Below, piece after piece: positions 46,104-55,366 of a DNA stretch of 64,000 bases (positions within the stretch are counted from its first letter, which is position 1; each line of letters starts with the position of its first letter). Both the position numbers and the translations under genes were made by a program. The stretch comes from Paraburkholderia polaris (GTDB lineage: Bacteria > Pseudomonadota > Gammaproteobacteria > Burkholderiales > Burkholderiaceae), in contig NZ_JABBGJ010000005.1 of assembly GCF_012927345.1 (NCBI RefSeq), forward strand, positions 1-64,000, read 5' to 3'. A model generated the notes under the pieces. It was given only the letters and a program-made list of their open reading frames with translations, made no database searches and had not been told where the DNA came from.

Positions 46104-46889
46104 ATGCAATACGAAACGCTGAATGTCGCTTTCGCTGGTCAGATCGCCACGGTCACGTTGAACCGGCCGGACGTACGCAATGCGTTCAACGAAACGATGA
46201 TCGCCGAAGTGACTTCGGCCTTCACGGCCTTGAACGCGCGCGACGACGTGCGCGCGGTCGTGCTCGCCGCGAACGGTAAAGCGTTCTGCGCGGGCGCCGA
46301 CCTGAACTGGATGAAGAAGATGGCCGGCTACTCGGACGACGAGAACCGCGCCGACGCAATGCTGCTGGCGAACATGCTGTCGTCGATCTATCGCTGCAAC
46401 AAGCCGGTGATCGCGCGCGTGAACGGCGACGCGTACGCGGGCGGCATGGGTCTGATCTCGGCGTGCGATATCGTCGTTGCGGTGGAGAGCGCACGTTTTT
46501 GCCTCTCGGAAGCGCGTCTCGGTCTGATCCCGGCAACCATCGCGCCGTACGTGATCCGCGCGTTGGGCGAGCAGGCGTCGCGGCGCTATTTCACGACCGC
46601 GGAGCAGTTCGATTGCGCGACGGCGTTGCGCCTCGGCCTCGTCAGCGAAGCGGTCAGCGCGGAGCAACTCGACACGACCGTGCAGCAGCTCGCTGAAACG
46701 CTTTGCGCAAACGGCCCGCAAGCGGTGCGTGCCTGCAAGCAACTCGTGCAGGACATCGCCGGCCGCGAGTTGAACGAGGCCATGATCGAGGACACGGCGG
46801 CCCGCATCGCGCGCACGCGAGCCGGTACGGAAGGCCGTGAAGGCGTCGCGTCGTTCCTCGAAAAGCGCACGCCGTCCTGGCGCAGTTGA
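46104..46889 (+). CDS. liuC: Methylglutaconyl-CoA hydratase (enoyl-CoA hydratase family)
   Basis: A 261-residue crotonase-fold enzyme hydrating 3-methylglutaconyl-CoA to HMG-CoA. Oxyanion-hole segments are FCAGADLNWMKKMAGYS and AYAGGMGLISACDIVVAVES; the downstream SEARLGLIPATIAPYVI carries one catalytic Glu. A good ribosome-binding site (GAGAGGAG) precedes ATG 46104, 29 bp after liuB. A longer frame starting at 45738 overlaps liuB and is rejected. Confidence 0.92.
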   Translation: MQYETLNVAFAGQIATVTLNRPDVRNAFNETMIAEVTSAFTALNARDDVRAVVLAANGKAFCAGADLNWMKKMAGYSDDENRADAMLLANMLSSIYRCNKPVIARVNGDAYAGGMGLISACDIVVAVESARFCLSEARLGLIPATIAPYVIRALGEQASRRYFTTAEQFDCATALRLGLVSEAVSAEQLDTTVQQLAETLCANGPQAVRACKQLVQDIAGRELNEAMIEDTAARIARTRAGTEGREGVASFLEKRTPSWRS

Positions 46890-46976
46890 AGCGCCACGAA
46901 GGCACCTATTCCGAGGCGCATGCAGGCCTCCACCAGAACAACACAGCCCCGAACGGGACAATCACCGAGACACCTC

Positions 46977-49001
46977 ATGTTCAACAAGATCCTGATTGCC
47001 AACCGCGGCGAGATTGCGTGCCGCGTCGCCGCGACCTGCAAGCGGCTCGGTATCGCGAGTGTGGCCGTGTATTCCGATGCAGACGCCAATGCGAAACACG
47101 TGGCCGCCTGCGACGAGGCAGTGCATATCGGCGGATCGACCGCGGCGGAAAGCTATCTGCGCTTCGAGCGCATTATTGAAGCCGCGCGCGCCACCGGTGC
47201 GCAGGCCGTGCATCCGGGTTATGGCTTCCTGTCGGAAAATGAAGACTTCGCGCAGGCCTGCGAAGCGGCCGGCATCGTCTTCATTGGACCGCCGGTCGAA
47301 GCAATTGCCGCGATGGGCTCGAAAGCAGCCGCGAAGGCGCTGATGCATGCGGCCGCCGTGCCGCTCGTGCCGGGTTATCACGGCGACGATCAGGATCCGC
47401 AGCTGCTGCATCGCGAAGCCGATGCGATCGGTTATCCGGTCTTGCTGAAGGCGAGCGCGGGTGGCGGCGGCAAGGGCATGCGCGTCGTCGAGCGCACTGA
47501 AGACTTCACGGCGGCATTGGCATCGTGCAAACGCGAAGCGGCCAGTAGTTTCGGCAACGATCGCGTGCTGATCGAAAAGTATCTGACGCGGCCGCGTCAC
47601 GTGGAAGTGCAGGTGTTCGCGGACCGTCATGGCGGCGCGGTGTATCTGTTCGACCGCGACTGCTCGGTGCAACGGCGCCATCAGAAAGTGCTGGAAGAGG
47701 CACCCGCGCCGGGGTTGTCCGCGGACATCAAGCGCGAGATGGGCGAAGCGGCCGTGGCCGCCGCGCGTGCGGTGAATTACGTCGGCGCGGGCACGGTCGA
47801 GTTCATCATGACCGGCACGGGCGATTTCTACTTCATGGAGATGAACACGCGCCTGCAGGTGGAGCATCCGGTCACGGAAATGGTGACGGGGCAGGACCTG
47901 GTGGAATGGCAACTGCGCGTTGCTGCGGACGAACCGCTGCCGCTCACGCAGCAACAGCTGACAATCGACGGCCACGCGATCGAAGCACGTATCTACGCCG
48001 AGCATCCCGCACGCGGCTTTCTGCCGTCGACGGGCACGCTCAAGCATCTGCGCATGCCGGAAGGCGTTGAATTCTCCATCGGCGAGCCGGGCCGCAAAGC
48101 GCCGGTACGCATCGACAGCGGCGTGCGCGAAGGCGACACCATTACGCCGTTCTACGATCCGATGATCGCCAAGCTGATTGTTCACGGCGCGACGCGTGAA
48201 GAGGCGCTCGCGCGTCTGAATCGCGCGCTGCGTGCCTGCGAAGTGGTCGGTCCGCACACCAACGTCGAGTTCCTGCAGCGCATCGTCACGAGTGAACCTT
48301 TCGCAACCGGCGATCTCGATACGGGGTTGATCGAGCGTCATCACGATACCTTGTTCGCGCCTGTCAAGAAGCCCTTCAAGGAAGCCCTGGCGCTTGCCTG
48401 CGCGGCGTTGCTGACGCGCGAAGGCGGCACCGCGCATGGCGCGTCGCCGTGGGATGCACTATCGCACTGGCGCCTGAACAGCGGCTATACGCAGACGCTC
48501 GGCTGGCGCAATGTCGACAGCAACGCTGACAATGAAAGCGTTTTCACGGTCACGTTTGCCCGCGACGGCGCCACGCAAACGCTCGAACACGACGGCGTGC
48601 GCGAGGACTTCACCTGGTCGGGTGGCACAGGAGAGCACGAATACCGCGCAACGATCGGCGATGCGCGGGTAACAGGGCGCGTTTTCATCGATGGCGATAC
48701 GTTCCACGTGTTCTGCCTCGGCGAGGCGCTGGCGTTCGAGTGGCAGAACCTGCTCGCACATGCGGCGGATGCTGAAGGCGGCGAAGGCCGTTTGACCGCG
48801 CCGATGCCGGGCAAGGTGATCGCAGTGCTGGTCGAACCGGGCACGGTGGTGGAGAAGGGCACGCCGCTGATCGTGATGGAAGCGATGAAGATGGAGCACA
48901 CGATCGGCGCACCGGCGGCAGGGACGGTGAAGGAAGTGCTCTATGCGGTTGGCGATCAGGTCGCCGATGGGGCACAGCTTCTGGTGCTGGATGTGGGGTA
49001 A
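46977..49001 (+). CDS. liuD: Methylcrotonoyl-CoA carboxylase alpha (biotin carboxylase/BCCP) subunit
   Basis: A 674-residue biotin-dependent subunit. The biotin carboxylase half begins MFNKILIANRGEIACRVAAT, with ATP-grasp loop KASAGGGGKGMRVV and the catalytic area MEMNTRLQVEHPVTEMVTGQ. The MCC-specific middle domain follows, and the biotinyl domain at the C-terminus has the carrier lysine in VMEAMKMEHTIGAP. It carboxylates biotin with ATP and bicarbonate for LiuB. The start 46977 is preferred over 46920 because the extra 19 residues have no homology. No HMG-CoA lyase gene follows in this window. Confidence 0.95.
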   Translation: MFNKILIANRGEIACRVAATCKRLGIASVAVYSDADANAKHVAACDEAVHIGGSTAAESYLRFERIIEAARATGAQAVHPGYGFLSENEDFAQACEAAGIVFIGPPVEAIAAMGSKAAAKALMHAAAVPLVPGYHGDDQDPQLLHREADAIGYPVLLKASAGGGGKGMRVVERTEDFTAALASCKREAASSFGNDRVLIEKYLTRPRHVEVQVFADRHGGAVYLFDRDCSVQRRHQKVLEEAPAPGLSADIKREMGEAAVAAARAVNYVGAGTVEFIMTGTGDFYFMEMNTRLQVEHPVTEMVTGQDLVEWQLRVAADEPLPLTQQQLTIDGHAIEARIYAEHPARGFLPSTGTLKHLRMPEGVEFSIGEPGRKAPVRIDSGVREGDTITPFYDPMIAKLIVHGATREEALARLNRALRACEVVGPHTNVEFLQRIVTSEPFATGDLDTGLIERHHDTLFAPVKKPFKEALALACAALLTREGGTAHGASPWDALSHWRLNSGYTQTLGWRNVDSNADNESVFTVTFARDGATQTLEHDGVREDFTWSGGTGEHEYRATIGDARVTGRVFIDGDTFHVFCLGEALAFEWQNLLAHAADAEGGEGRLTAPMPGKVIAVLVEPGTVVEKGTPLIVMEAMKMEHTIGAPAAGTVKEVLYAVGDQVADGAQLLVLDVG

Positions 49002-49010
49002 CCGCCCTGC

Positions 49011-49802
49011 TTAAGCGAGGCGCGTGTAGCCGGTGGCACGCGCTTCGTTTTCGAGTTGCTCGATCCGTTCGTAGTCCGTGAGCGGCAACGCGGAAAAGCC
49101 CTTTAAACGCAGGCGTTTGGCGCGCTCGGGCTGCGCAAGGTGCGCCTCGCTCAGTGCCTCGCGCAGCGTCTCGATCGTCGCGGATGGCACGTTGCTGGAG
49201 GCAATCAAAGGCAATCCCGGCGATGCTGCCGTCACACCGATTTGCCGAACCTGCCGCGCCAGTTCCGGCAGTTCATCGCAGACAAACGCGAACGTCACGC
49301 AGTCGATTGCGGCGACGTCCGCGCGATTTTCGACCACCGCTCGCAACGAGCCTAGATGCGAACCGGTGCGCAGAACCGCACTGAAAAACGCTCCGTCACG
49401 CGCAAGCGGCGCCACCGCGTGGCGAAACACGTTCATGCCGCTGTTCGAATCGTCCTGATTGTAGGCGGCACGCGCGCCGCGGCACGCCGCAAGCGAATCG
49501 AACTGCGCGTCGGCCCGTGTGACCAGTACGCTCGAATAATCCGTGTCTTCGCAGCCCGGCGCATCGAATCGCGGCGTAGCGATCAACTGAACCTGCTCGC
49601 TTAAACCATGCATCAAGGGGTAGCCGCAGGTTTGCGAGAGCAGTACGTTAGGGCGCCTCCAGAAGCCATGCAGCTCCTCGTCGGGCTCGACGATGCGGCA
49701 CGCCGGCTTCACCATGCGCAAGACGTCGTCCAGCCACTCGCGCCACGCAGTAGCGAGCGCGGGCGTCACGTTGTACATCGGCAGGGCGGCGATCCAGGTC
49801 AT
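49011..49802 (-). CDS. PhnD-like phosphate/phosphonate binding-type protein without signal peptide
   Basis: A 263-residue protein of the PhnD/SsuA2 binding-protein superfamily: RRPNVLLSQTCGYPLMHGLS, AAYNQDDSNSGMNVFRHAVA, VLRTGSHLGSLRAVVENRAD, and the typical VAAIDCVTFAFVC. It begins MTWIAALPMYNVTPALATAW, with no export signal, and no permease or ATPase gene adjoins it. A cytoplasmic sensor or enzyme-like role is therefore as likely as transport. It is convergent with liuD (9 bp between stops). Confidence 0.75.
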   Translation of the reverse strand: MTWIAALPMYNVTPALATAWREWLDDVLRMVKPACRIVEPDEELHGFWRRPNVLLSQTCGYPLMHGLSEQVQLIATPRFDAPGCEDTDYSSVLVTRADAQFDSLAACRGARAAYNQDDSNSGMNVFRHAVAPLARDGAFFSAVLRTGSHLGSLRAVVENRADVAAIDCVTFAFVCDELPELARQVRQIGVTAASPGLPLIASSNVPSATIETLREALSEAHLAQPERAKRLRLKGFSALPLTDYERIEQLENEARATGYTRLA

Positions 49803-49821
49803 GGCCGCGATTCTGGCATAC

Positions 49822-50100
49822 CTAATGTCTGACCATTCGGAATTCGTCGACCCCTAACCGCACGGGCTCGGTCTGTTTGAACGGCCATTTACACTCCACT
49901 ACCTTCAATATTTCCAGTTGCGCGGCTTCGAACGCAACGAGCAAATCCTGGCGGCGCTTGCTCGCGGCTCCGCAATAGGTCATGAGTGCCTCGGCGCTGA
50001 CCTCGAAAATCTGCACCCGATCGTCAAAACAGACCCGGAAGGCGACGGTTGCGCATTCCGTGACACAGGGCCTGAATCCTTCATCGACATATACCGACAT
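49822..50100 (-). CDS. Small conserved protein, DUF1488-like
   Basis: A 92-residue protein starting MSVYVDEGFRPCVTECATVA. The pattern AFRVCFDDRVQIFEVSAEAL and AAQLEILKVVECKW recalls the DUF1488 family, but the match is weak. ATG 50100 has GGAGG-like bases just upstream; an ATG at 50205 is rejected because the extension is unlike the family. No function can be proposed. It ends 19 bp before the PhnD-like gene and may be co-transcribed with it. Confidence 0.55.
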   Translation of the reverse strand: MSVYVDEGFRPCVTECATVAFRVCFDDRVQIFEVSAEALMTYCGAASKRRQDLLVAFEAAQLEILKVVECKWPFKQTEPVRLGVDEFRMVRH

Positions 50101-50283
50101 GGCAACCTCCCGCCGCATGCTTGAGTGGTCAGAATGACAAGCCGTAAGCTTTCGGTATGTGGGAAAACCGGCATTCGGTGTGAAAATGCCTGGCGCCCGC
50201 TTCACCTTACCGGTCGGAAACGGAACTCATGCGCGTGGAAGCATGCGTAGTCGGATTTTGCGCCAAGATGTCGCGCCCGTCAT

Positions 50284-52431
50284 TCAGAGTTCTAGCGACA
50301 GACCGTCCCGCGCGGCTACGTCATCGGCAACCGGTCGCCCCATGCAGATGAGCGCATGGCCTTCCTCGATGGTGGCATCTGTGGGTTCTTCGTAAGCGAC
50401 GCGGCCGTTTAACACGCGCGTGGCGCATGTGCCGCACATCCCGGACCGGCAACTCGACTGAGCGGCGATGCCGCATGCCTCGGCGAGTTCGAGAAGCGTG
50501 CCGTCCTTTGGCAGCCATTGAACCGTGCGGTGCGATCGCGCGAACGTCACGGGTATGCCGCTCCCGTTCGTTTCCGGCAAGTTTGCGGGCCGCGAGCCTC
50601 GTGCGTTTTCCGGCACCGCCGGTGGATTCGCAGGCGTGCGTTTGACCGTTGCCGGTCCAAATGCTTCGAAGCGGATTCTGTCATCGGCGACGTTGAGCGC
50701 GAGCAATCCTTCATACAGTTCGCGCATGAACGACTCGGGACCACACAGATAGAAGTCGTAGTCGTCGAAGGGCAGTGAGCGCTTGATTTCCGCCATGCTC
50801 ACGCGACCGCGCAAGGTGCTGGAAGACGCATGCGTGGCCGGATCGGCGGCGCTGTCGAACAGGTGCATCGAGACCGCGGGATGGCGCGCCGCGAGGTCCC
50901 GCAAGTGCGCGCTGAACGGCCGATCGCCGTCGCTTCGCGCGCCATGGAAGAAATGCAGCGGCTTGGGCTGCGTATGCGGCTCGCGCGCTGCAATTGCGTG
51001 ATGCAGCATCGTGATCATCGGCGTGATGCCGATGCCCGCCGAAATGAACACGGCCGGGCGCGGGCTTGCTGAATCGTAGGTGAATCCGCCACGCGGCGTC
51101 ATCGCTTCGACCTGCATGCCGGTGGTGAAGCGTTCATGCAGCCAGCGGGAGCCGACTCCGTCGCGCTTGACGGTGATCCGGTACTGCTGCCGGTTGCTCG
51201 CGTCTGACAGCGTATAGGTGCGCGCGAGCGGCTTGTCGAACCCGTCGACCGGTACACGGATCGGCAGGTACTGGCCGGGCTGGTACGCGGGCAACGGTGC
51301 GCCGTCCGTCGATTCAAAATAGAACGAGCGGATCGTGGGCGTTTCTTCGTGCACGGCGGCGACCCTGAGCTTCTTCCACGGCGCTTCGAGCGGTGAAGCC
51401 GGCAGGGAATCGGGCGGCGAAGCAGGAGGTGAGTCGGGCAGCGACTCGGGCAGTGACGCGGACGTCACAAACTGCGGCGCATAGGCGACTTCAGACCAGC
51501 GAAACGGCAACGCCTCGCGGCTGCGCCGCACTTCGGTAATACGAAAGCGCACCAGGCGCTCGGCCAGCGGAAAGTCAGCCAGTTCCGGACCGTCCCAGAC
51601 GATCTCGGCGAGGGCTGCGACATACAGCAGGTCGCCGCTCGCGAAGTCTACAAACAACAGGCCCGCGCGTGGATCATGGAGCAGATTGCCCAGTGTGTTG
51701 AAGAAACGATTGCCGCTGAAGTCCGGTGTTGTCAGGGTGGTGGCGTCGTCGATCCGCACGAAGCCCGGCAGGCCGCCGCGATGCGAAACATCGACACCGC
51801 GCGCCGCGCCGGCTTCTTCGCCGACGTTCGCGCTGGCGATAAAAAAAGTATCCGCGTTGGCCAGCAATGCCTGGTCCGCGTCGCTGAGTTCGGTCGTTAT
51901 CTCAACGGGTGTCCGCGTGCTGGTTTCGCCGCGCGCAACGAATGTCGGCGTACGGCTCTGAATATACTTCGCGCAGTTGCCGAAGCTTTGCATGACCTCG
52001 AGCATGACCGTATCGCCCTCTACCGACGACACGACACCGTTGACGCGATTGCGCCGGCGAGTCTGTGCTTGCAGTCCCAGGCCACCGATCATCATGCCGG
52101 GCTGCCAGCGGCCGGCCAGCGGATCGCCCGGTAAAACCCCGCCGTCGATCCGCAAAGTGCGCGCGTCAGGGGACGACACAAACCCAGCTGCCCCCGCGCG
52201 CAGGGTGGCCCACGGCTGACCGTTTGCATCGAGACCGCCGAACACCATGAACGGCTGCTCGGAGAAAAACTGCCGATGCTGATCCGGCATATAGCGGCGA
52301 ATGCCTCGACGGCCGCTCAACTCCGCCTCCTCGCTCACGCCTGCATGCCGCTGCGCCATAAGTTCGGCGGCGTGAAAGGGCGAGTCGGCGGCGTCCCAAC
52401 CTCGCGGCGTGCTGGAAGAGCGTTGAGACAT
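50284..52431 (-). CDS. Three-domain flavoprotein: PNPOx-like, ferredoxin reductase-like and [2Fe-2S] ferredoxin domains
   Basis: A 715-residue fusion. Residues 1-320 form a pyridoxamine-phosphate-oxidase-like flavin barrel (FFSEQPFMVFGGLDANGQPW; GLPGFVRIDDATTLTTPDFS). A Ser/Pro repeat linker (ESLPDSPPASPPDSLPASP) leads to a ferredoxin-NADP reductase module (LARTYTLSDASN; AVFISAGIGITPMITMLHHA; FYLCGPESFM) and a C-terminal plant-type ferredoxin with SSCRSGMCGTCATRV ligands and a later Cys in HALICMGRP. It probably channels NAD(P)H electrons to an unknown acceptor. It lies 39 bp after the GST gene, the same operon. Confidence 0.88.
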   Translation of the reverse strand: MSQRSSSTPRGWDAADSPFHAAELMAQRHAGVSEEAELSGRRGIRRYMPDQHRQFFSEQPFMVFGGLDANGQPWATLRAGAAGFVSSPDARTLRIDGGVLPGDPLAGRWQPGMMIGGLGLQAQTRRRNRVNGVVSSVEGDTVMLEVMQSFGNCAKYIQSRTPTFVARGETSTRTPVEITTELSDADQALLANADTFFIASANVGEEAGAARGVDVSHRGGLPGFVRIDDATTLTTPDFSGNRFFNTLGNLLHDPRAGLLFVDFASGDLLYVAALAEIVWDGPELADFPLAERLVRFRITEVRRSREALPFRWSEVAYAPQFVTSASLPESLPDSPPASPPDSLPASPLEAPWKKLRVAAVHEETPTIRSFYFESTDGAPLPAYQPGQYLPIRVPVDGFDKPLARTYTLSDASNRQQYRITVKRDGVGSRWLHERFTTGMQVEAMTPRGGFTYDSASPRPAVFISAGIGITPMITMLHHAIAAREPHTQPKPLHFFHGARSDGDRPFSAHLRDLAARHPAVSMHLFDSAADPATHASSSTLRGRVSMAEIKRSLPFDDYDFYLCGPESFMRELYEGLLALNVADDRIRFEAFGPATVKRTPANPPAVPENARGSRPANLPETNGSGIPVTFARSHRTVQWLPKDGTLLELAEACGIAAQSSCRSGMCGTCATRVLNGRVAYEEPTDATIEEGHALICMGRPVADDVAARDGLSLEL

Positions 52432-52470
52432 GTCGACCTCGGGTTGTTGCTGCGTGCGTTTTGTCTGCGC

Positions 52471-53112
52471 TCAGCCGGCGAGCAGTCCCGCTTTCGTCGC
52501 CGGCATCGCAATGAAGCGCGGCAGCGCTTCGACACGACGAAGCCATGCCCGGATATTCGGGTACGGATCGAGCGATACGCCGCCTTCCGGCGCATGGGCG
52601 ATGTAGGTATGCGCGGCGATGTCGGCGATGCTCACGTGGTCTCCTGCAGCGAACGGTTTGCTGGCAAATTCCGCGTCGAGCACGTCGAACAGTTTGTGGG
52701 CAATCTTCTGCGCGGTGTCGAGATTGAGGGGCGCGCCGAATACCGTGACCAGCCGGGCGGCACACGGCCCGTAAGCAATCTGTCCGGCCGCGAGCGAGAG
52801 CCAGCGTTGCACGGCGGCGGCGCCAAGCGCGTCTTCTGGCAGCCATGACGGGTCGCCATAGCGTTTCGCCAGATAGACGAGGATGGCGTTGGAATCGAAC
52901 AGTACCGTGTCGCCATCTTCGATCGTCGGCACCTGGCCGAACGGATTGAGCTTCAGGTATTCGGGGCGGCGATTGTCGCCGGCAGCCATGTTCAGTTCGA
53001 TTACTTCAAATGGCAGATCAAGTAATGTCAGGAACAGCTTGACGCGGTGTCCGTGCCCGGAGAGGAGCGCGGTGTGCAGGCGGATCGGCTGGGCGGGTTT
53101 GGCGGCAGACAT
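52471..53112 (-). CDS. Glutathione S-transferase family protein
   Basis: A 213-residue protein with an N-terminal thioredoxin-fold domain (LHTALLSGHGHRVKLFLTLL; NPFGQVPTIEDGDTVLFDSN, the cis-Pro/GSH-binding stretch) and an all-helical C-terminal domain (AGDHVSIADIAAHTYIAHAP). The catalytic Ser/Tyr position cannot be fixed by eye. It heads the operon with the flavoprotein and is divergent from a LysR gene 113 bp away, its likely regulator. Confidence 0.9.
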   Translation of the reverse strand: MSAAKPAQPIRLHTALLSGHGHRVKLFLTLLDLPFEVIELNMAAGDNRRPEYLKLNPFGQVPTIEDGDTVLFDSNAILVYLAKRYGDPSWLPEDALGAAAVQRWLSLAAGQIAYGPCAARLVTVFGAPLNLDTAQKIAHKLFDVLDAEFASKPFAAGDHVSIADIAAHTYIAHAPEGGVSLDPYPNIRAWLRRVEALPRFIAMPATKAGLLAG

Positions 53113-53225
53113 TGAAAGCTCCTGGATCGGGAAAAGCCGACAACCGTCGACTGGAATGAGACAAGCCTACCGACTCGCGGCGCAACGCAGAAGACTGCTA
53201 AGCTAGAAAACATAATCAATCAAAG

Positions 53226-54155
53226 ATGGACAATCGGCGAATGGCAGATCTACGGGATGTCAATCTGAACCGCCTTGCGATTTTTGTTGCAGTGGTGGAA
53301 GCGGGCTCGTTTACCGCGGCCGCGGCGCGTCTCGGACTCACGAAAACCATGGTCAGCACGCACATACAGCGGCTCGAGCGTGAGATCGGTGCAGGCCTGC
53401 TAGTCCGCACGACGCGGCGGCTCAGCGTGACCGAAAGCGGGCGTGCCTTCTACGAGGCAAGTTGCAAGATCTTGCTCGCAGCCGAGGAAGCGCTATCGGT
53501 CGTGTCGGGGGAATCGGCGCCGTTGCGAGGCACGCTGCGCGTGAGTTCGCCGATCGACTATGGCGCGTTGGTGGTGGCGCCCGCGCTGGTCGAGATGCGC
53601 CGTGCGTATCCGGAACTCGACATCGAACTGGTCTGCAACGACCACTATGTGGATCTGATCGCGGAGGGCATCGACGTGGCGATCCGTCTGGGGCAGCTTG
53701 CCGACTCGGGCTACCGGGCGGTGAGGCTCGGTGGTTTCGTCAAATGGATCGTCGCGAGCCCGGAATTCACCGATACGTGGGGTAAGCCGAGAACGCCGGC
53801 TGCGCTCGCGGCCATGCCTCATGTCGCATTGTCTGTGCTGCCGCATCCGCTGACGCTCGATCTGCAGCGTGCGAAAGGCGCAAGACAAAGTGTGCGGTGC
53901 GAGAATGTTCTGCTGGTGAATACGGCCGATGCAGCACGTGCGGCGACGCTTGCGGGCGGTGGATTCGGATTGCTGACTGATTTTTCGATTGCGGCAGACG
54001 TGGCGGCGGGTCGGCTGGTCCGCCTGGTGCCTGGCTGGGCCGGCAAGCCCAAGGGCATCTACGCGGTGTTTCCGCCTACCCGTTATCCGACGGCAAAGGT
54101 GCGTGCATTGATTGACGTGATCAGGAGGAGGCTTGAACCGCAGGTGGACGGCTAG
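53226..54155 (+). CDS. LysR-family transcriptional regulator
   Basis: A 309-residue activator/repressor with an N-terminal HTH (NLNRLAIFVAVVEAGSFTAA, AARLGLTKTMVSTHIQRLER) and an effector-binding domain of CrgA-like type (LRVSSPIDYGALVVAPALVE; VAIRLGQLADSGYRAVRLGG). ATG 53226 and ATG 53241 are both possible starts. It is divergent from the GST-flavoprotein operon and probably controls it. Confidence 0.9.
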   Translation: MDNRRMADLRDVNLNRLAIFVAVVEAGSFTAAAARLGLTKTMVSTHIQRLEREIGAGLLVRTTRRLSVTESGRAFYEASCKILLAAEEALSVVSGESAPLRGTLRVSSPIDYGALVVAPALVEMRRAYPELDIELVCNDHYVDLIAEGIDVAIRLGQLADSGYRAVRLGGFVKWIVASPEFTDTWGKPRTPAALAAMPHVALSVLPHPLTLDLQRAKGARQSVRCENVLLVNTADAARAATLAGGGFGLLTDFSIAADVAAGRLVRLVPGWAGKPKGIYAVFPPTRYPTAKVRALIDVIRRRLEPQVDG

Positions 54156-54203
54156 TGCCGGACATGCGGACCTCCCTTGAAACGCTGTCGCAGTGTGGAC
54201 GCC

Positions 54204-54962
54204 TCAACCGTTCTTCACGCGTGCGGATACGCGCGGCCGGTTTGCGGGCTTGCTCGAACCTGATTCGGCCTTGTCCGAACGTTGCGCCGCCGGTTGCTGG
54301 CCAAAGACGAGCGCCTCGACCATCTGCCAATAGGCGTCAACCACAGCGGGATCGGACGCGGAAACATTGCTTGTCGCCAGCATTTCCGGGCCGAATCCAG
54401 ACAGGGTAGATGTCAGGCTGATCATGAGATAGTGCAAGAGGATCGGCTCGACCTGGGGCAAAGCGTGTTCATTCTGTGCCGCGCGAATCTGCGGAATTAA
54501 CCAGTTGATCAATGGCTTGAGCACCGTGTCGGCAAGCCACTGCAATCGAGGGCTGTACACAAGGAACTCTTGAAGCATGAAGCGATGAAACTGGGGGAAA
54601 TCAACCGTGAACCGAAACAGAGCGCGATACACAAGTCTTACCCGGTCCACCGCCTCGGCAGGGGGCGTATCGGTCAGATAGGCCTCCCACTCATGGCGGA
54701 TGCGTTCGAACACATACTCCGCTACCGCCTGCCAGAGAACGTCCTTGGATCGGTAATGGTAGGTGATCAGCGGATGTTGCAACCCAATACGATCCGCAAT
54801 GCTACGAATACTCGCAGCCTCAAAGCCCTTCGATGCGAATTCGGCAAGTGCCGCGTTCAGAATCGCGGAGCGGGTTTCCTGCGACCGCTGCTGCTCTGCG
54901 CGTTTGAGTTCGGTTGGTCTGCTTTTACTGCTAGCGTTCTTGGGACCTGTGCTATCCACCAT
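54204..54962 (-). CDS. TetR-family regulator of the neighbouring acyl-CoA cluster
   Basis: A 252-residue regulator. A charged N-terminus (KSRPTELKRAEQQRSQETRS) leads to the HTH (ASIRSIADRIGLQHPLITYH, followed by YRSKDVLWQ), then a helical ligand-binding domain. It is divergent from a crotonase-family gene. A related operator-like sequence overlaps the promoter there and the promoter at 59.36 kb, suggesting repression of the whole cluster, perhaps released by an acyl-CoA ligand. Confidence 0.85.
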   Translation of the reverse strand: MVDSTGPKNASSKSRPTELKRAEQQRSQETRSAILNAALAEFASKGFEAASIRSIADRIGLQHPLITYHYRSKDVLWQAVAEYVFERIRHEWEAYLTDTPPAEAVDRVRLVYRALFRFTVDFPQFHRFMLQEFLVYSPRLQWLADTVLKPLINWLIPQIRAAQNEHALPQVEPILLHYLMISLTSTLSGFGPEMLATSNVSASDPAVVDAYWQMVEALVFGQQPAAQRSDKAESGSSKPANRPRVSARVKNG

Positions 54963-55251
54963 TTGATTTCTCGATTGGGAATTTCGTTACTTCTGCGTTC
55001 CAGTGCCCTTCGCCTCTGACAGGCCAACACTATAAGCGTAGCAGGATACGCGATCGTCAACGAGGGCAGGCTTCACAACGGTATCACACGCTCGACCCGG
55101 ATCTTGACCGTCGCTGAACCTGCTGCGCACCGTTGATTTGGCCGGCACAGTAACACATTGCAATGAGTGATCCAATTCATCGGACAAAAGTTGCATCGCA
55201 CGTGCGGCGTGCTCAGTCGACCCGTCGGTCCGTGGTGTCGAAATTCCTTCT

Positions 55252-55276
55252 AAACTAACATATCGTAAAGTATAAT
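55252..55276 (+). promoter_or_regulatory. Promoter and operator half upstream of the first crotonase gene
   Basis: A perfect -10 box TATAAT lies at 55271-55276. Overlapping it, CGTAAAGTAT (55264-55273) equals the reverse complement of one arm of the palindrome at 59363, with a poorly matching left arm. The TetR-crotonase intergenic region (54963-55366) shows no other gene. Confidence 0.6.
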
Positions 55277-55366
55277 GGGGGGGTAACTCTGGCGGGTCCT
55301 GGTGTTCCAACCGGCCGAGGACAGAACTGAATCCCACTGCAGATTTGATTCACGGGCCAAGGGCAC

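Noticed and set aside
46962..48437. A 491-residue open frame antisense to liuD
   Set aside because: Antisense shadow; the forward strand encodes a complete biotin carboxylase with all motifs.
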